Shown here piece by piece: positions 41,904 to 49,870 of a DNA stretch of 64,000 nt. A model generated the notes under the pieces. The model was not told the origin of the DNA. It did no database searches and saw nothing but the letters and a program-made list of their open reading frames with translations. The position numbers were made by a program, and so were the translations under genes. Source of the stretch: Halorubrum sp. BV1. GTDB lineage: Archaea; Halobacteriota; Halobacteria; Halobacteriales; Haloferacaceae. The stretch spans positions 558,001 to 622,000 of the forward strand of contig NZ_JQKV01000002.1 in the NCBI RefSeq assembly GCF_000746205.1, read 5' to 3'. The number at the start of each line of letters is the position of its first letter. Positions within the stretch are counted from its first letter, which is position 1.

Positions 41904-42665
41904 ATGACGGAACGACCGAGTCAACAGACGGACCCATTGGACGGACAGGCGGCAGTCGTGACCGGCGCGAGTTCCGGTATCGGCGCCGAGATTGCGCGCG
42001 TTCTCGCCGAGGACGGCGCTGACGTGGCTATCGCGGCCCGGCGCACGGAGAAACTGGAGTCGGTCGCGGAGACGATCAGGTCGGAGACGGACGCCGAAGT
42101 CGAAGTCGTCACGACTGACGTGACCGACTCCGACGCCGTTGCGGCGCTCGTCGAGGCCACGGTCGAACGCTTCGGTCGGCTCGACGTCGCGGTGTGTAAC
42201 GCCGGCCTTGCGGTCGACGAGCCGGTCGCCGAACTGACCGACGAGGAGTACGGGCTGATGCGCGGCGTCAACGTCGACGGGATGTTTTACACCGCGCGCG
42301 AGGCGATCCCTCACCTGAAGGAGACGGCCGGACACCTCGTGTTCATGGGAAGCATGTCGGGCAACCATCCACGACCGGCCAACCCGGTCTACGCCGCGAC
42401 GAAGTGGTGGACACGCGGCTTCGCGATCAGTCTCCAAGCCAGCCTCGGCGAGGATGACGTCGCAGTCTCCTCGATCAACCCGACCGAGGTCCGAACGGAG
42501 TTCGGCTCCGAAAGCGGAACGCCCTCGAAGGAGGCGTTCGAGCCCGGCGAGGTCACCGAAGCCATCGAGGTGGCCGACGCCGTGGCCTACGCCGTCCGTC
42601 AGGAGTCGCCGAACTCGATCACGTCGTTGGACCTCTATCGGCGCGACAAGATCTCGCACTTCTGA
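41904..42665 (+). CDS. Short-chain dehydrogenase/reductase
   Basis: 253 residues from ATG 41904. Classical SDR pattern: TGASSGIGAEIA cofactor loop near 23, CNAGLA near 98, catalytic Ser in GSMSGNH and YAATK near 165. RRTEKL after the second strand suggests NADP preference. Divergent from the epimerase with a shared 224-bp regulatory region. Substrate unknown, probably a sugar or sugar alcohol. Confidence 0.82.
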   Translation: MTERPSQQTDPLDGQAAVVTGASSGIGAEIARVLAEDGADVAIAARRTEKLESVAETIRSETDAEVEVVTTDVTDSDAVAALVEATVERFGRLDVAVCNAGLAVDEPVAELTDEEYGLMRGVNVDGMFYTAREAIPHLKETAGHLVFMGSMSGNHPRPANPVYAATKWWTRGFAISLQASLGEDDVAVSSINPTEVRTEFGSESGTPSKEAFEPGEVTEAIEVADAVAYAVRQESPNSITSLDLYRRDKISHF

Positions 42666-42702
42666 GTCGCCGGCGAAAATCAGGTCCGACGTTTTCCGCG
42701 CC

Positions 42703-43683
42703 TCAGTCGTCGAGCGACACGGGTTCGCGGTCCGCGGCGCTCTGGAAGACGGCGTCGAGGACCCGAGCGTGGTTCACGCTCTCCTCGCGGTCGAGTCGCG
42801 GCGTCTCGCCGCGCTCGACGCAGTCCGCGAAGTGTTCGACCTCCAGTCGGTAGTGATCGGCGGGGTCGAACGTCTCCGTGACTTCCCGGCCGTCGACGCT
42901 GTAGGTCAAGGAGGTCTCGCCTTCGACGTCGACGTCGAAGGTCGGCTCGGCCGTCAGCCAGCCGTCGGTCGTCTCGACCCGGTAGTACTGGGTGAGCGGT
43001 GTCTCGAAGCCCGATTGGACGCGAGCGCTGGCACCGGAGTCGTATTCGAGAACGCCTGCCATCTCGGTGTCGACGCCGCAGTCACGACCGTCGTGGGTGC
43101 GGGCGTAGACGCGGTCGGGTTCGCCGAGGAACATGCGCGCGGCACCGATGGCATACGTTCCCACGTCGTACACCGACCCGCCATCGAGATCGGGATCGAG
43201 GCGGATGTCCTCGGCACCGTCGGGCATTCGGAAAGTGAACGCCGACGTGACCGCACGGATGTCGCCCAACTCGTCTTCGACGACTTCGACCGCGCGCTCC
43301 GTGAGCGGGTGGAAGCGGTACATGAACCCTTCCATGAGTGTGACGCCGCGCTCCTCGCAGTAGTCGAAGACCGCCTCTGTCTCTTCGGCGCTCCCCGTCA
43401 GCGGCTTCTCACAGAGGACGTGTAGCCCCGCGTCGGCGGCTGCGCGGGTCCACTCCGCGTGGAGGCCGTTCGGGAGCGGGATGTACACGGCGTCGAGTTC
43501 GGCCTCGTCGAACATCGATTCGTACCCGTCATACGCCGCTTCGACGCCGAACTGGTCGGCCAGCGCGGACGCGGCCGCGCCGTCGCGTGACGCGATGGCC
43601 GCCACCTCGTGTTCGCTCGCGGCAATCGCGGGGATGACCGATTCGACACCGATGTTCGCAGTGCTTACAATTCCAAATCGCAT
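42703..43683 (-). CDS. Gfo/Idh/MocA-family oxidoreductase
   Basis: 326 residues from ATG 43683. N-terminal Rossmann fold (FGIVSTANIGVESVIPAIAAS), the CEKPLTG motif near 95 with the cofactor-orienting Lys, and the MYRFHPL / GGSVYDVGTYAIGAAR blocks of the C-terminal sheet domain. Oxidises or reduces a sugar or sugar-derived ring with NAD(P). It lies 109 bp downstream of the aldolase-kinase-dehydrogenase operon on the same strand and may belong to it. Confidence 0.82.
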   Translation of the reverse strand: MRFGIVSTANIGVESVIPAIAASEHEVAAIASRDGAAASALADQFGVEAAYDGYESMFDEAELDAVYIPLPNGLHAEWTRAAADAGLHVLCEKPLTGSAEETEAVFDYCEERGVTLMEGFMYRFHPLTERAVEVVEDELGDIRAVTSAFTFRMPDGAEDIRLDPDLDGGSVYDVGTYAIGAARMFLGEPDRVYARTHDGRDCGVDTEMAGVLEYDSGASARVQSGFETPLTQYYRVETTDGWLTAEPTFDVDVEGETSLTYSVDGREVTETFDPADHYRLEVEHFADCVERGETPRLDREESVNHARVLDAVFQSAADREPVSLDD

Positions 43684-43792
43684 GTTGGAGGGGACATGCG
43701 GAACCCACATAAAACCGCGGTCGCTCCGAGGAAATCGCAGGGCGGAGTGCGGCACACTCCACGGCAGAGTCGCCGGCCGCACCGAGGGGCCA

Positions 43793-44830
43793 TCAGTCGA
43801 CCGTGTTGACGAGGTCGTCGCCGTCGAGCCACCGGGCCAAGTCCGCGGAGACGATACGCGGACCGCCGAGGACGGCGTCGCGGGTTGACCCGGCGACGTG
43901 CGGCGTCAGCACGACGTTGTCGCAGTCGAACAGGGGGTGGCCGTCGGGGAGCGGTTCTTCGCGAAAGACGTCGAGTGCGGCACCGGCCAGCTCGTCGGCG
44001 TCGAGCGCGTCGAGCAGTGCGGCTTCGTCGACGAGCCCCCCGCGCGCAGTGTTGACGAGGAACGCCGTGGACCGCATCCGCTCGAACTCCGCGGCTCCGA
44101 GCAACCCCGCCGTCGCCTCGGAGAGGCGAACGTGTAGCGTCACGGCGTCGGCCCGTTCGAGAAGCTCGTCTAACCCGACGGGCTCCGCTCCGGCGTCGGC
44201 GATCGCTTCGTCGTCGACGTATGGGTCGTGAGCAAGCACCGTCGGATCGAATCCCGAGAGTCGGCGGGCGACGCCCCGGCCGATGTTCCCGAAGCCGACG
44301 ACGCCGATATTCGTCGTCTTGATGTCCGGCGGGAGCCGGTCGGGGTCGAACACCTGATCCCACTCGCCGTCGGAGAGCGCGGCGTGGTTGAACGGGATCG
44401 CTCGAACGAACGAGAGGAGCATCGCGACGGCGTAGTCCGCCACCGCGTCGCGGTTTCGCCCCGGCGCGTGGAGGACCGTGACCCCGCGGTCGCGGCAGGC
44501 CGCGACGTCGACGTTCTCGGTGCCGCCGCGGGCAGCGGCGACGAGTTCGAGGGAGTCCGCGGAGTCGACGAGATCGCGCGAGACCGGTGCCTTATGCACC
44601 ACGAGTACGTCGACGCCGTCGATCCGCGCGGCGATGTCGCCGTCGTCGAACGACCCCGGCCCCTCGGCTTCCATGCTCATCGTCTCGTCGCGGAAGGCCG
44701 TCGGAGAGGCGTCGCCGAGCCAGTCCATTCGCTCGAACTCGACGCCCCGGTCCTCGAGGTGGCCGAGCGCCTCGTACATGTACTCGCTCGGTTGCTGGGG
44801 ATCGCCACACAGTAGCACAGTCGTGCTCAT
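43793..44830 (-). CDS. D-isomer-specific 2-hydroxyacid dehydrogenase family protein
   Basis: 345 residues from ATG 44830, which overlaps the kinase stop (ATGA). NAD-binding GVVGFGNIGRGVARR near 175, catalytic Arg in VNTARGGLVDEAAL near 262, Glu in DVFREEPLPDGHPLF near 291 and His in LTPHVAGST near 314. An N-terminal extension (STTVLLCGDPQQPSEYMYE) differs from standard members. Third gene of an overlapping operon; would interconvert a 2-keto acid and D-2-hydroxyacid derived from the pathway. Confidence 0.85.
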   Translation of the reverse strand: MSTTVLLCGDPQQPSEYMYEALGHLEDRGVEFERMDWLGDASPTAFRDETMSMEAEGPGSFDDGDIAARIDGVDVLVVHKAPVSRDLVDSADSLELVAAARGGTENVDVAACRDRGVTVLHAPGRNRDAVADYAVAMLLSFVRAIPFNHAALSDGEWDQVFDPDRLPPDIKTTNIGVVGFGNIGRGVARRLSGFDPTVLAHDPYVDDEAIADAGAEPVGLDELLERADAVTLHVRLSEATAGLLGAAEFERMRSTAFLVNTARGGLVDEAALLDALDADELAGAALDVFREEPLPDGHPLFDCDNVVLTPHVAGSTRDAVLGGPRIVSADLARWLDGDDLVNTVD

Positions 44831-46338
44831 TCGTCCACACCTTCCCGAGAAACACTCATTAGTGTTCCCCACGCCGCGCCGAGGCCGTCCTGTGCCTGCT
44901 CAAAGGCGTCGGCGATCGCCCGATACCGTTCGACCCGCACTCTCTCGGGCTCGTGCGTCCGTTCGATCGTGACCGCCTCGTCGACGGCGTCGGCCGGAGA
45001 GCGGTATACGCCCGCGGCGATGCCGCCACAGATCGCCGCACCGCGGGCGCCCATCTCGGTCCCGTCGGGGACCGACACGGTGTCGTCGAACAGGTCGGCG
45101 AAGATCTGCATCCAGAGCGAACTCCGGGCTCCGCCGCCGCTGACGCGCAGATCGGAGACCGGCACCTCGAGGTCGCGGACCCCGAGCGCGAGCGCCGTCG
45201 CGACTCCCTCGTACACCGCCCGGAGCATCGTCTCGCTGCTCGTCGCCAGATCCAAGCCGTAGAAGCCGCCTCGGGCGTCTGGACGGTCCGTCGACCCGTT
45301 GAGATACGGGTGAAAGAGCACGCCGTTCGACCCGGCGGGAACGCTTGCCGCGCGCGCTTCGTACACCTCGTAGGGATCGACGCCGCGTTCGTTCGCCTCT
45401 GTGCGCCACTCCGCGCCGAACCGGTCGACGAACCAGTCGAGACAGGCCGCACCGGCACGGATCCCGCGATAGCGGAGGTAGCCGCCGAGGTATCGTCGAG
45501 GGAGGCCGCCCGTCCCCTCGTCGGGTCCCCCAGTCACGACGACGCTTTGCCCCCATGTGCCGAGGATGACGGTCGCATCTCCCGGCACGGTGACGCCGGC
45601 ACCGAGCGCGCAGGCGCCGACGTCGTGGAGCCCGGCGGCGACCGGGGTTCCCGCTCTGAGTCCGGTCTCGACGGCCGCTTCCGGCGTTACCCGCCCGCAT
45701 TCGGCGGTGCTGTCGACCAGTTCCGGAACGACGTGCGCGTAGTCGCCCAGTCCGAGCGCGTCGAAGACCGCATCCGCCTCCCCGTCCGGCGGAACCAGCG
45801 CGGAGCCGTCCATCGTGTCCGTGGTCAGACTCCCGGTGAGTCGGTGTTTCAGCACGTCTTTACAGAACAGCACGGTGTCGATGCGCTCGGCGAGCGCCGG
45901 CCGTTCCCGGTCGAACCACCCGAGCAGACTGTACGGGTCCGCGCCGAACGGCCGCCAACCCAGCAGCTCCGCGGCCGCGTCGAGCCGACCGTCCGACTCC
46001 CACTCGTCCAACACGCCGATCCCGCGGTCGTCCGTCGATTGTACGCCGCAGACGGGATCGCCCGCGTCGTCCAGCGCGTAGAGGCCGTGACCGTGACCGG
46101 CGATGCCGACCCCCCGGATCGTTCCGGCGTCGACCGCGTCTGCACTCAGTACGTCGCCGATCACGTCGACCGTCGTGGCCCAGAGATCGTCGTGGTCCTG
46201 TTCGTTCCGTCCCGGCTCGGGCGAGTGGCCCGGCGTCTCGGTCATCGCGCTCGCGACGGCCGCACCCGTCCGGTCGAAGACCACCGCTTTCACGTTCGTC
46301 AGCCCGGCGTCGATCCCGAGCAGATGTGGTCCACTCAT
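44827..46338 (-). CDS. FGGY-family carbohydrate kinase
   Basis: 503 residues. ATPase-fold phosphate loop LGIDAGLTNVKAVVFD, catalytic Asp in AAGLHDVGACALGAG near 233, and the adenosine motif VSGGGARSSLWMQ near 405. Phosphorylates a sugar or sugar acid with ATP. The start overlaps the aldolase stop (ATGA) and the stop overlaps the hydroxyacid dehydrogenase start, so the three proteins are probably made together. Xylulokinase-like in length; true substrate not readable. Confidence 0.87.
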   Translation of the reverse strand: MSGPHLLGIDAGLTNVKAVVFDRTGAAVASAMTETPGHSPEPGRNEQDHDDLWATTVDVIGDVLSADAVDAGTIRGVGIAGHGHGLYALDDAGDPVCGVQSTDDRGIGVLDEWESDGRLDAAAELLGWRPFGADPYSLLGWFDRERPALAERIDTVLFCKDVLKHRLTGSLTTDTMDGSALVPPDGEADAVFDALGLGDYAHVVPELVDSTAECGRVTPEAAVETGLRAGTPVAAGLHDVGACALGAGVTVPGDATVILGTWGQSVVVTGGPDEGTGGLPRRYLGGYLRYRGIRAGAACLDWFVDRFGAEWRTEANERGVDPYEVYEARAASVPAGSNGVLFHPYLNGSTDRPDARGGFYGLDLATSSETMLRAVYEGVATALALGVRDLEVPVSDLRVSGGGARSSLWMQIFADLFDDTVSVPDGTEMGARGAAICGGIAAGVYRSPADAVDEAVTIERTHEPERVRVERYRAIADAFEQAQDGLGAAWGTLMSVSREGVDE

Positions 46339-47348
46339 CGGTCGATATAGCGGCTCTGGCCGGCGCTTCCGGTGGCTTCGGACAGATCCGCCATCACGTC
46401 CGCGAGGCGGTCGCGGACCGCCTCGCCGACGACGTGCGGATGGAAGGATGTCTTCTCAGGCGACCAGTCCGCCCCGGCGAACATCGACCCCCTGTCGTCG
46501 TCGACGCCCTCGGGAGGTCGGATCGCGTCGGCGTGCTCGTGGTAGAAATCGGCCGCCGTTCGGGCGTATTCGTACTGGTAGCGAGTGTTTTTGTTGAACT
46601 TCGGGACACCCGCGCCGAGGAGGGCCTCGACCTGCTCGTCAGAGAGGCCGGACGCTCCGTGGACGACCAGCGGGACGTCGTGGCCGGCGTCGCGCAGGGC
46701 TTCGTCTACGTCACGCGCGACGTCGGGGCGGACGTCGAGGTCCCTGCCCGACGCCACGCCGTGTCGCGTGCCTACGGAGACGGCGAGCAGGTCGACGCCC
46801 GTCCGTTCGACGAACTCGACGGCCCGCTCTGGATCGGTGTAGAAGGCGTCCTCAGCCACCGTCTCGACGCCGCTCTCCGTGCCGGCCACGCGACCGAGCT
46901 CCGCCTCGACGAGCATCTCGCGGTCGCCGTCGCGGACTCGGGCGACGGCCTCGCTCACTCGCTCGACGTTCTCCTCGAAGGGTCGGTCCGAGGCGTCGAC
47001 CATCACGGACGACGCGACGCCCGACTCGACCACGGCGTCGAGAAAGTCGCGCTGGTCCGGGAGGTGGACGTGGTCGACGTTGCAGAACACGCCGACGTTG
47101 GTCCGCTCGGCGAACCTATCGAGATACGCGCAGAAAGCTTCGAGGCCGACCGCCGGGTCACCGTCGCCGTAGAAGGCGGCAGAGTCGCGGCTCACTTGGA
47201 GGACCGCGTCGGCGCTGACGCGGTCGGCCCCGCGAAGGAGGCCGAGGAGGATGTCGAAGTGCGTGACGTTGCTCGCGAAGAAGCCGTAGCCCCCGTCGCG
47301 AGCGGCCGAGTAGACTGTCGAGAGCGCCGCCCCGTCGTCGTATGGCAT
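46335..47348 (-). CDS. Class II (zinc) fructose/tagatose-bisphosphate-type aldolase
   Basis: 337 residues. Family elements: NVDHVHLPDQ near 93 (proton-donor Asp and zinc His), VEAELGRVAGTESG near 150 (zinc Glu region), LAVSVGTRHGV near 192 (zinc His), VVHGASGLSDEQ near 228 and KFNKNTRYQYEYART near 250 for the phosphate loop. Splits a phosphorylated ketose into DHAP and an aldehyde. First gene of the operon; the kinase made next supplies its substrate, so the imported sugar is likely phosphorylated and then cleaved. A TTTATAGG box on the minus strand at about 47376-47383 fits the promoter. Confidence 0.83.
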   Translation of the reverse strand: MPYDDGAALSTVYSAARDGGYGFFASNVTHFDILLGLLRGADRVSADAVLQVSRDSAAFYGDGDPAVGLEAFCAYLDRFAERTNVGVFCNVDHVHLPDQRDFLDAVVESGVASSVMVDASDRPFEENVERVSEAVARVRDGDREMLVEAELGRVAGTESGVETVAEDAFYTDPERAVEFVERTGVDLLAVSVGTRHGVASGRDLDVRPDVARDVDEALRDAGHDVPLVVHGASGLSDEQVEALLGAGVPKFNKNTRYQYEYARTAADFYHEHADAIRPPEGVDDDRGSMFAGADWSPEKTSFHPHVVGEAVRDRLADVMADLSEATGSAGQSRYIDR

Positions 47349-47363
47349 GGCTACACAGTAGCC
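47349..47363. promoter_or_regulatory. Perfect inverted repeat at the aldolase start codon
   Basis: GGCTAC (47349-47354) and GTAGCC (47358-47363) flank ACA directly upstream of the aldolase ATG. It may be an operator near the transcription start or a small leader hairpin. Confidence 0.5.
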
Positions 47364-47434
47364 TCCCAGCTACCTATAAAGGGATCGTCGGGTGCGGAGA
47401 CCGGCGCGCGAACTGACGGGTGCTGTCCGTTGTC

Positions 47435-48244
47435 TTACGTCCAGGGCGCGCCCTCGCGCTCGACGAATCGCTTCCGCGCTTCGACGGCGTCGATGCGGTC
47501 GACATCTTCCGGATCGAGTTCCAGATCGGCGGCGGCGAGGTTGTCCGCTAAGTGGTCGCTTCCGGTCGCCTTCGGCACGGCGACGACGTTTTCAGGATGA
47601 GTGACCCACGCGAGACAGGCCTGCGCCGGCGAGACGCCGTGTTTCTCTGCCACGGTCTCGACGGCGGGCAGATCGAGCGCCTCGACGCGGCCGAGCGGCG
47701 AGTACGCGACGAGGTAGTAGTCGTGTTCCTGCGCGTGAGCGACGAGGTCGTCCCGCGGCAACATCGGATGGCGTTCGACCTGATTCGCGAAGAGCGGCGC
47801 GTCGAGCGCGTCGCGGGCCTCGGTGAGCAGTTCGGTATCGAAGTTCGAGACGCCGACGTGGCGGGCGAGTCCGTCGTCCACGAGATCGTCGAACGCCGAC
47901 AGCGTCTCCGCGGCGTCGTAGTTGCCGACCGGCCAGTGGACGTAGACGAGGTCGAGCGCGTCGACCCCGAGGAGCGAGAGGCTCTCCTCGATGCCGTCGT
48001 ACACTTCGTCGTAGGCGAGTCCCTCGGCCATCGGATGGAGTTTCGACGCGAGGAAGACGTCCTCACGGGGCACGTCGGCGGCGGCGATTCCGTCGCCGAC
48101 GGCCGCTTCGTTCCCGTAGAAACGCGCCGTGTCGACGTGTCGATACCCCATCTCAAGAGCCGTCGCGACGGTTTCGGCGCACTGTTCGGGGTCGTCGTTC
48201 TGCCAGGTGCCGAGTCCGATCGGGGGGAGCGGTTCGGTCGTCAT
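47435..48244 (-). CDS. Aldo/keto reductase, 2,5-diketo-D-gluconate reductase type
   Basis: 269 residues. Tetrad residues visible: Asp/Tyr in HVDTARFYGNEAAVG near 37, Lys in LASKLHP near 66, His in VYVHWPVGN near 100. VGVSNFDTELL near 130 and the terminal VPKATGSDHLADN NADPH-binding region are standard. Reduces a sugar aldehyde or ketone (or works in reverse). Same strand as the aldolase operon, 86 bp upstream of it. Confidence 0.87.
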   Translation of the reverse strand: MTTEPLPPIGLGTWQNDDPEQCAETVATALEMGYRHVDTARFYGNEAAVGDGIAAADVPREDVFLASKLHPMAEGLAYDEVYDGIEESLSLLGVDALDLVYVHWPVGNYDAAETLSAFDDLVDDGLARHVGVSNFDTELLTEARDALDAPLFANQVERHPMLPRDDLVAHAQEHDYYLVAYSPLGRVEALDLPAVETVAEKHGVSPAQACLAWVTHPENVVAVPKATGSDHLADNLAAADLELDPEDVDRIDAVEARKRFVEREGAPWT

Positions 48245-48625
48245 GGCGTAACACAGTGACTAGCCCGTGGTAGTTCATTCGGTCTCGGACGCTATCGGCA
48301 CTGCCGGTTGGAGGCCGACGCCGCCCGAACACGCCCAAGACAGGTCGCGATCACGCGAGAGGGCGTTCGACCGCTCTCGGTGGAGACGGCTTCGAATCAG
48401 CCGATCCGTCGCAGGCGCACACCCCTTCGCCGCATACGAACCGCCTCGTTCTCAGGGGAACCACATGAGCACTCGGACGAATCGCCACGGAACAGCATCA
48501 CCGTCACTTTCGCGGGGTCGCACTCGGAACCGTCGGGGGTGATCCGTCTCGGTACCGCTCACGCAGTAACGGCGGTGTTCTGATACCCAGAACACTTATG
48601 TCTCAGACAGCCGAACCACACTTGT
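48245..48625. other. 381-bp divergent spacer with IclR promoter
   Basis: Separates the aldo/keto reductase and IclR genes. No coding signal. The IclR-proximal end holds an operator-like palindrome and a CTTATG TATA-like box 26-31 bp before the ATG. Confidence 0.6.
48575..48595. promoter_or_regulatory. Operator-like palindrome upstream of IclR gene (site 1)
   Basis: GTGTTCTG (48575-48582) and CAGAACAC (48588-48595) flank ATACC: a perfect dyad with 8-bp arms. It abuts the TATA-like box, so bound protein would affect transcription of the IclR gene. Sites 2 and 3 with the same arms and spacing lie at 49387 and 49602. Confidence 0.75.
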
Positions 48626-49381
48626 ATGGATGCCAAACACCCAGTCCGAACGACCGAGAAAACGCTCACGCTGATCGAGGAACTGAAGCGGCGAGGTCCC
48701 GCCGGCGTCACGGAGTTAGCCGAGGGCATCGATATGGGAAAAAGCGCGGTTCACAACCATCTGAGCACCCTTCAGGACCACGGCTACGTCTTGAAGACGG
48801 GGAACAAGTACCAGCTCGGGTTGAAATTCCTCGAGATCGGGGGGTCGATCCGAAAGTCGATGGAGTTCTATCAGGTGGCCGAACCCGAAGTCAAATCCCT
48901 TGCGGACGACACGGGTGAACTCGCCAATCTGCTCGTCGAAGAGCAGGGGTTCGGTGTGTATCTGATGCGCTCAAAGGGAGAAGATGCGGTCGACCTCGAC
49001 ACGTATGCCGGTCTCAGAACCCACCTTCACACGACTGCGCTGGGGAAAGCGGTTCTCGCTCATCTCCCCGAGTCGCGGGTCGAAGCGATCATCGAGCGGC
49101 ACGGACTCGAACCGAAGACGCCCCGCAGTATCGGCTCCCGCGAGGAACTGTTCGACGCGTTGGAGTCAGTTCGAGACCGGGGATACGCGATCGACGACGG
49201 CGAACGCCTCGAAGGACTGCGGTGTATCGGAGCTCCCGTCAAGTCCTCATCGGACGAAGTGCTCGGCGCAGTGAGCATCTCTGCCCCTACGAGCCGCGTC
49301 AGCGACGAGGAACTTCACGGCGAACTCTCCGAGCGGGTTCTCAGCGCGGCCAACGTCATCGAACTCAACATCAACTACTAG
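48626..49381 (+). CDS. IclR-family transcriptional regulator
   Basis: 251 residues. N-terminal winged helix (MDAKHPVRTTEKTLTLIEEL, TELAEGIDMGKSAVHNHLSTL, wing KTGNKYQLG) and C-terminal GAF-like effector domain (about 80-250) with THLHTTALGKAVLA and GLRCIGAPV. In Haloferax, IclR-type XacR controls pentose catabolism, so a similar role is likely here. Probably autoregulated through the palindrome at 48575-48595. Confidence 0.9.
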   Translation: MDAKHPVRTTEKTLTLIEELKRRGPAGVTELAEGIDMGKSAVHNHLSTLQDHGYVLKTGNKYQLGLKFLEIGGSIRKSMEFYQVAEPEVKSLADDTGELANLLVEEQGFGVYLMRSKGEDAVDLDTYAGLRTHLHTTALGKAVLAHLPESRVEAIIERHGLEPKTPRSIGSREELFDALESVRDRGYAIDDGERLEGLRCIGAPVKSSSDEVLGAVSISAPTSRVSDEELHGELSERVLSAANVIELNINY

Positions 49382-49386
49382 CACAG

Positions 49387-49405
49387 TGTTCTGTCTTCCA
49401 GAACA
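49387..49405. promoter_or_regulatory. Operator-like palindrome, site 2
   Basis: TGTTCTG (49387-49393), 5-bp spacer TCTTC, CAGAACA (49399-49405); perfect arms. It begins five bases after the last base of the IclR stop codon. Confidence 0.7.
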
Positions 49406-49555
49406 GTCGTTCGCGATCAGAGATACGCTCATCTCAACTCGACCGACCCACCCGCCGAATCGTTCCCGTGGCTCGCCTCTTCTCTCATAAGCGTTCAGTG
49501 TATAGTACGCTGGCAACCGGTGTCCCGCAAAATAGTGGTTCACGTCTCGCATCGT

Positions 49556-49577
49556 ATTACAATCGTACTATTGTAAT
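49556..49577. promoter_or_regulatory. AT-rich perfect inverted repeat
   Basis: ATTACAAT (49556-49563) and ATTGTAAT (49570-49577) around CGTACT. A TATA-like character is also possible. Unrelated in sequence to the TGTTCTG sites. Confidence 0.55.
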
Positions 49578-49601
49578 TCTTAGTGACCGCGCGTTAGACA
49601 A

Positions 49602-49620
49602 TGTTCTCTAAATCAGAACG
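49602..49620. promoter_or_regulatory. Operator-like palindrome, site 3
   Basis: TGTTCTC (49602-49608), spacer TAAAT, CAGAACG (49614-49620). Same 5-bp spacing as sites 1 and 2 with one changed base in each arm. Confidence 0.6.
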
Positions 49621-49870
49621 TTGTGTGGGTGAGGGACGACCGCTTCGGTCATCGGATCGGGGGCTGCGGGGTCGCGACCGCCGACGGGATGGACGGACGC
49701 CGAGGACACGTTCAGCGGAGCCGTTGTGGATAGCCAGAGGCCGCCGTGTCCCGACGATTCGGGGGACGTGTGGGTAGCGGATCGAGTGAGTTAGATAGAC
49801 GCGAAAGGGCGGGGAGCCGAAAACGAAGCGGAACGCGGAATCGTCGAGGCGGAGGGCAGAACGCCGTATC

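Larger units (their letters stand above)
49382..49870. other. 489-bp gene-free region between convergent genes, rich in palindromes
   Basis: No credible gene. It carries two more copies of the IclR-type operator (49387-49405, 49602-49620) and an AT-rich dyad (49556-49577). Such sites between two 3' ends suggest a small RNA or a lost gene. Confidence 0.6.

Noticed and set aside
44953..46350. Long plus-strand reading opposite the FGGY kinase
   Set aside because: Antisense to a kinase with intact motifs; composition is His/Arg-rich and has no domain signal.
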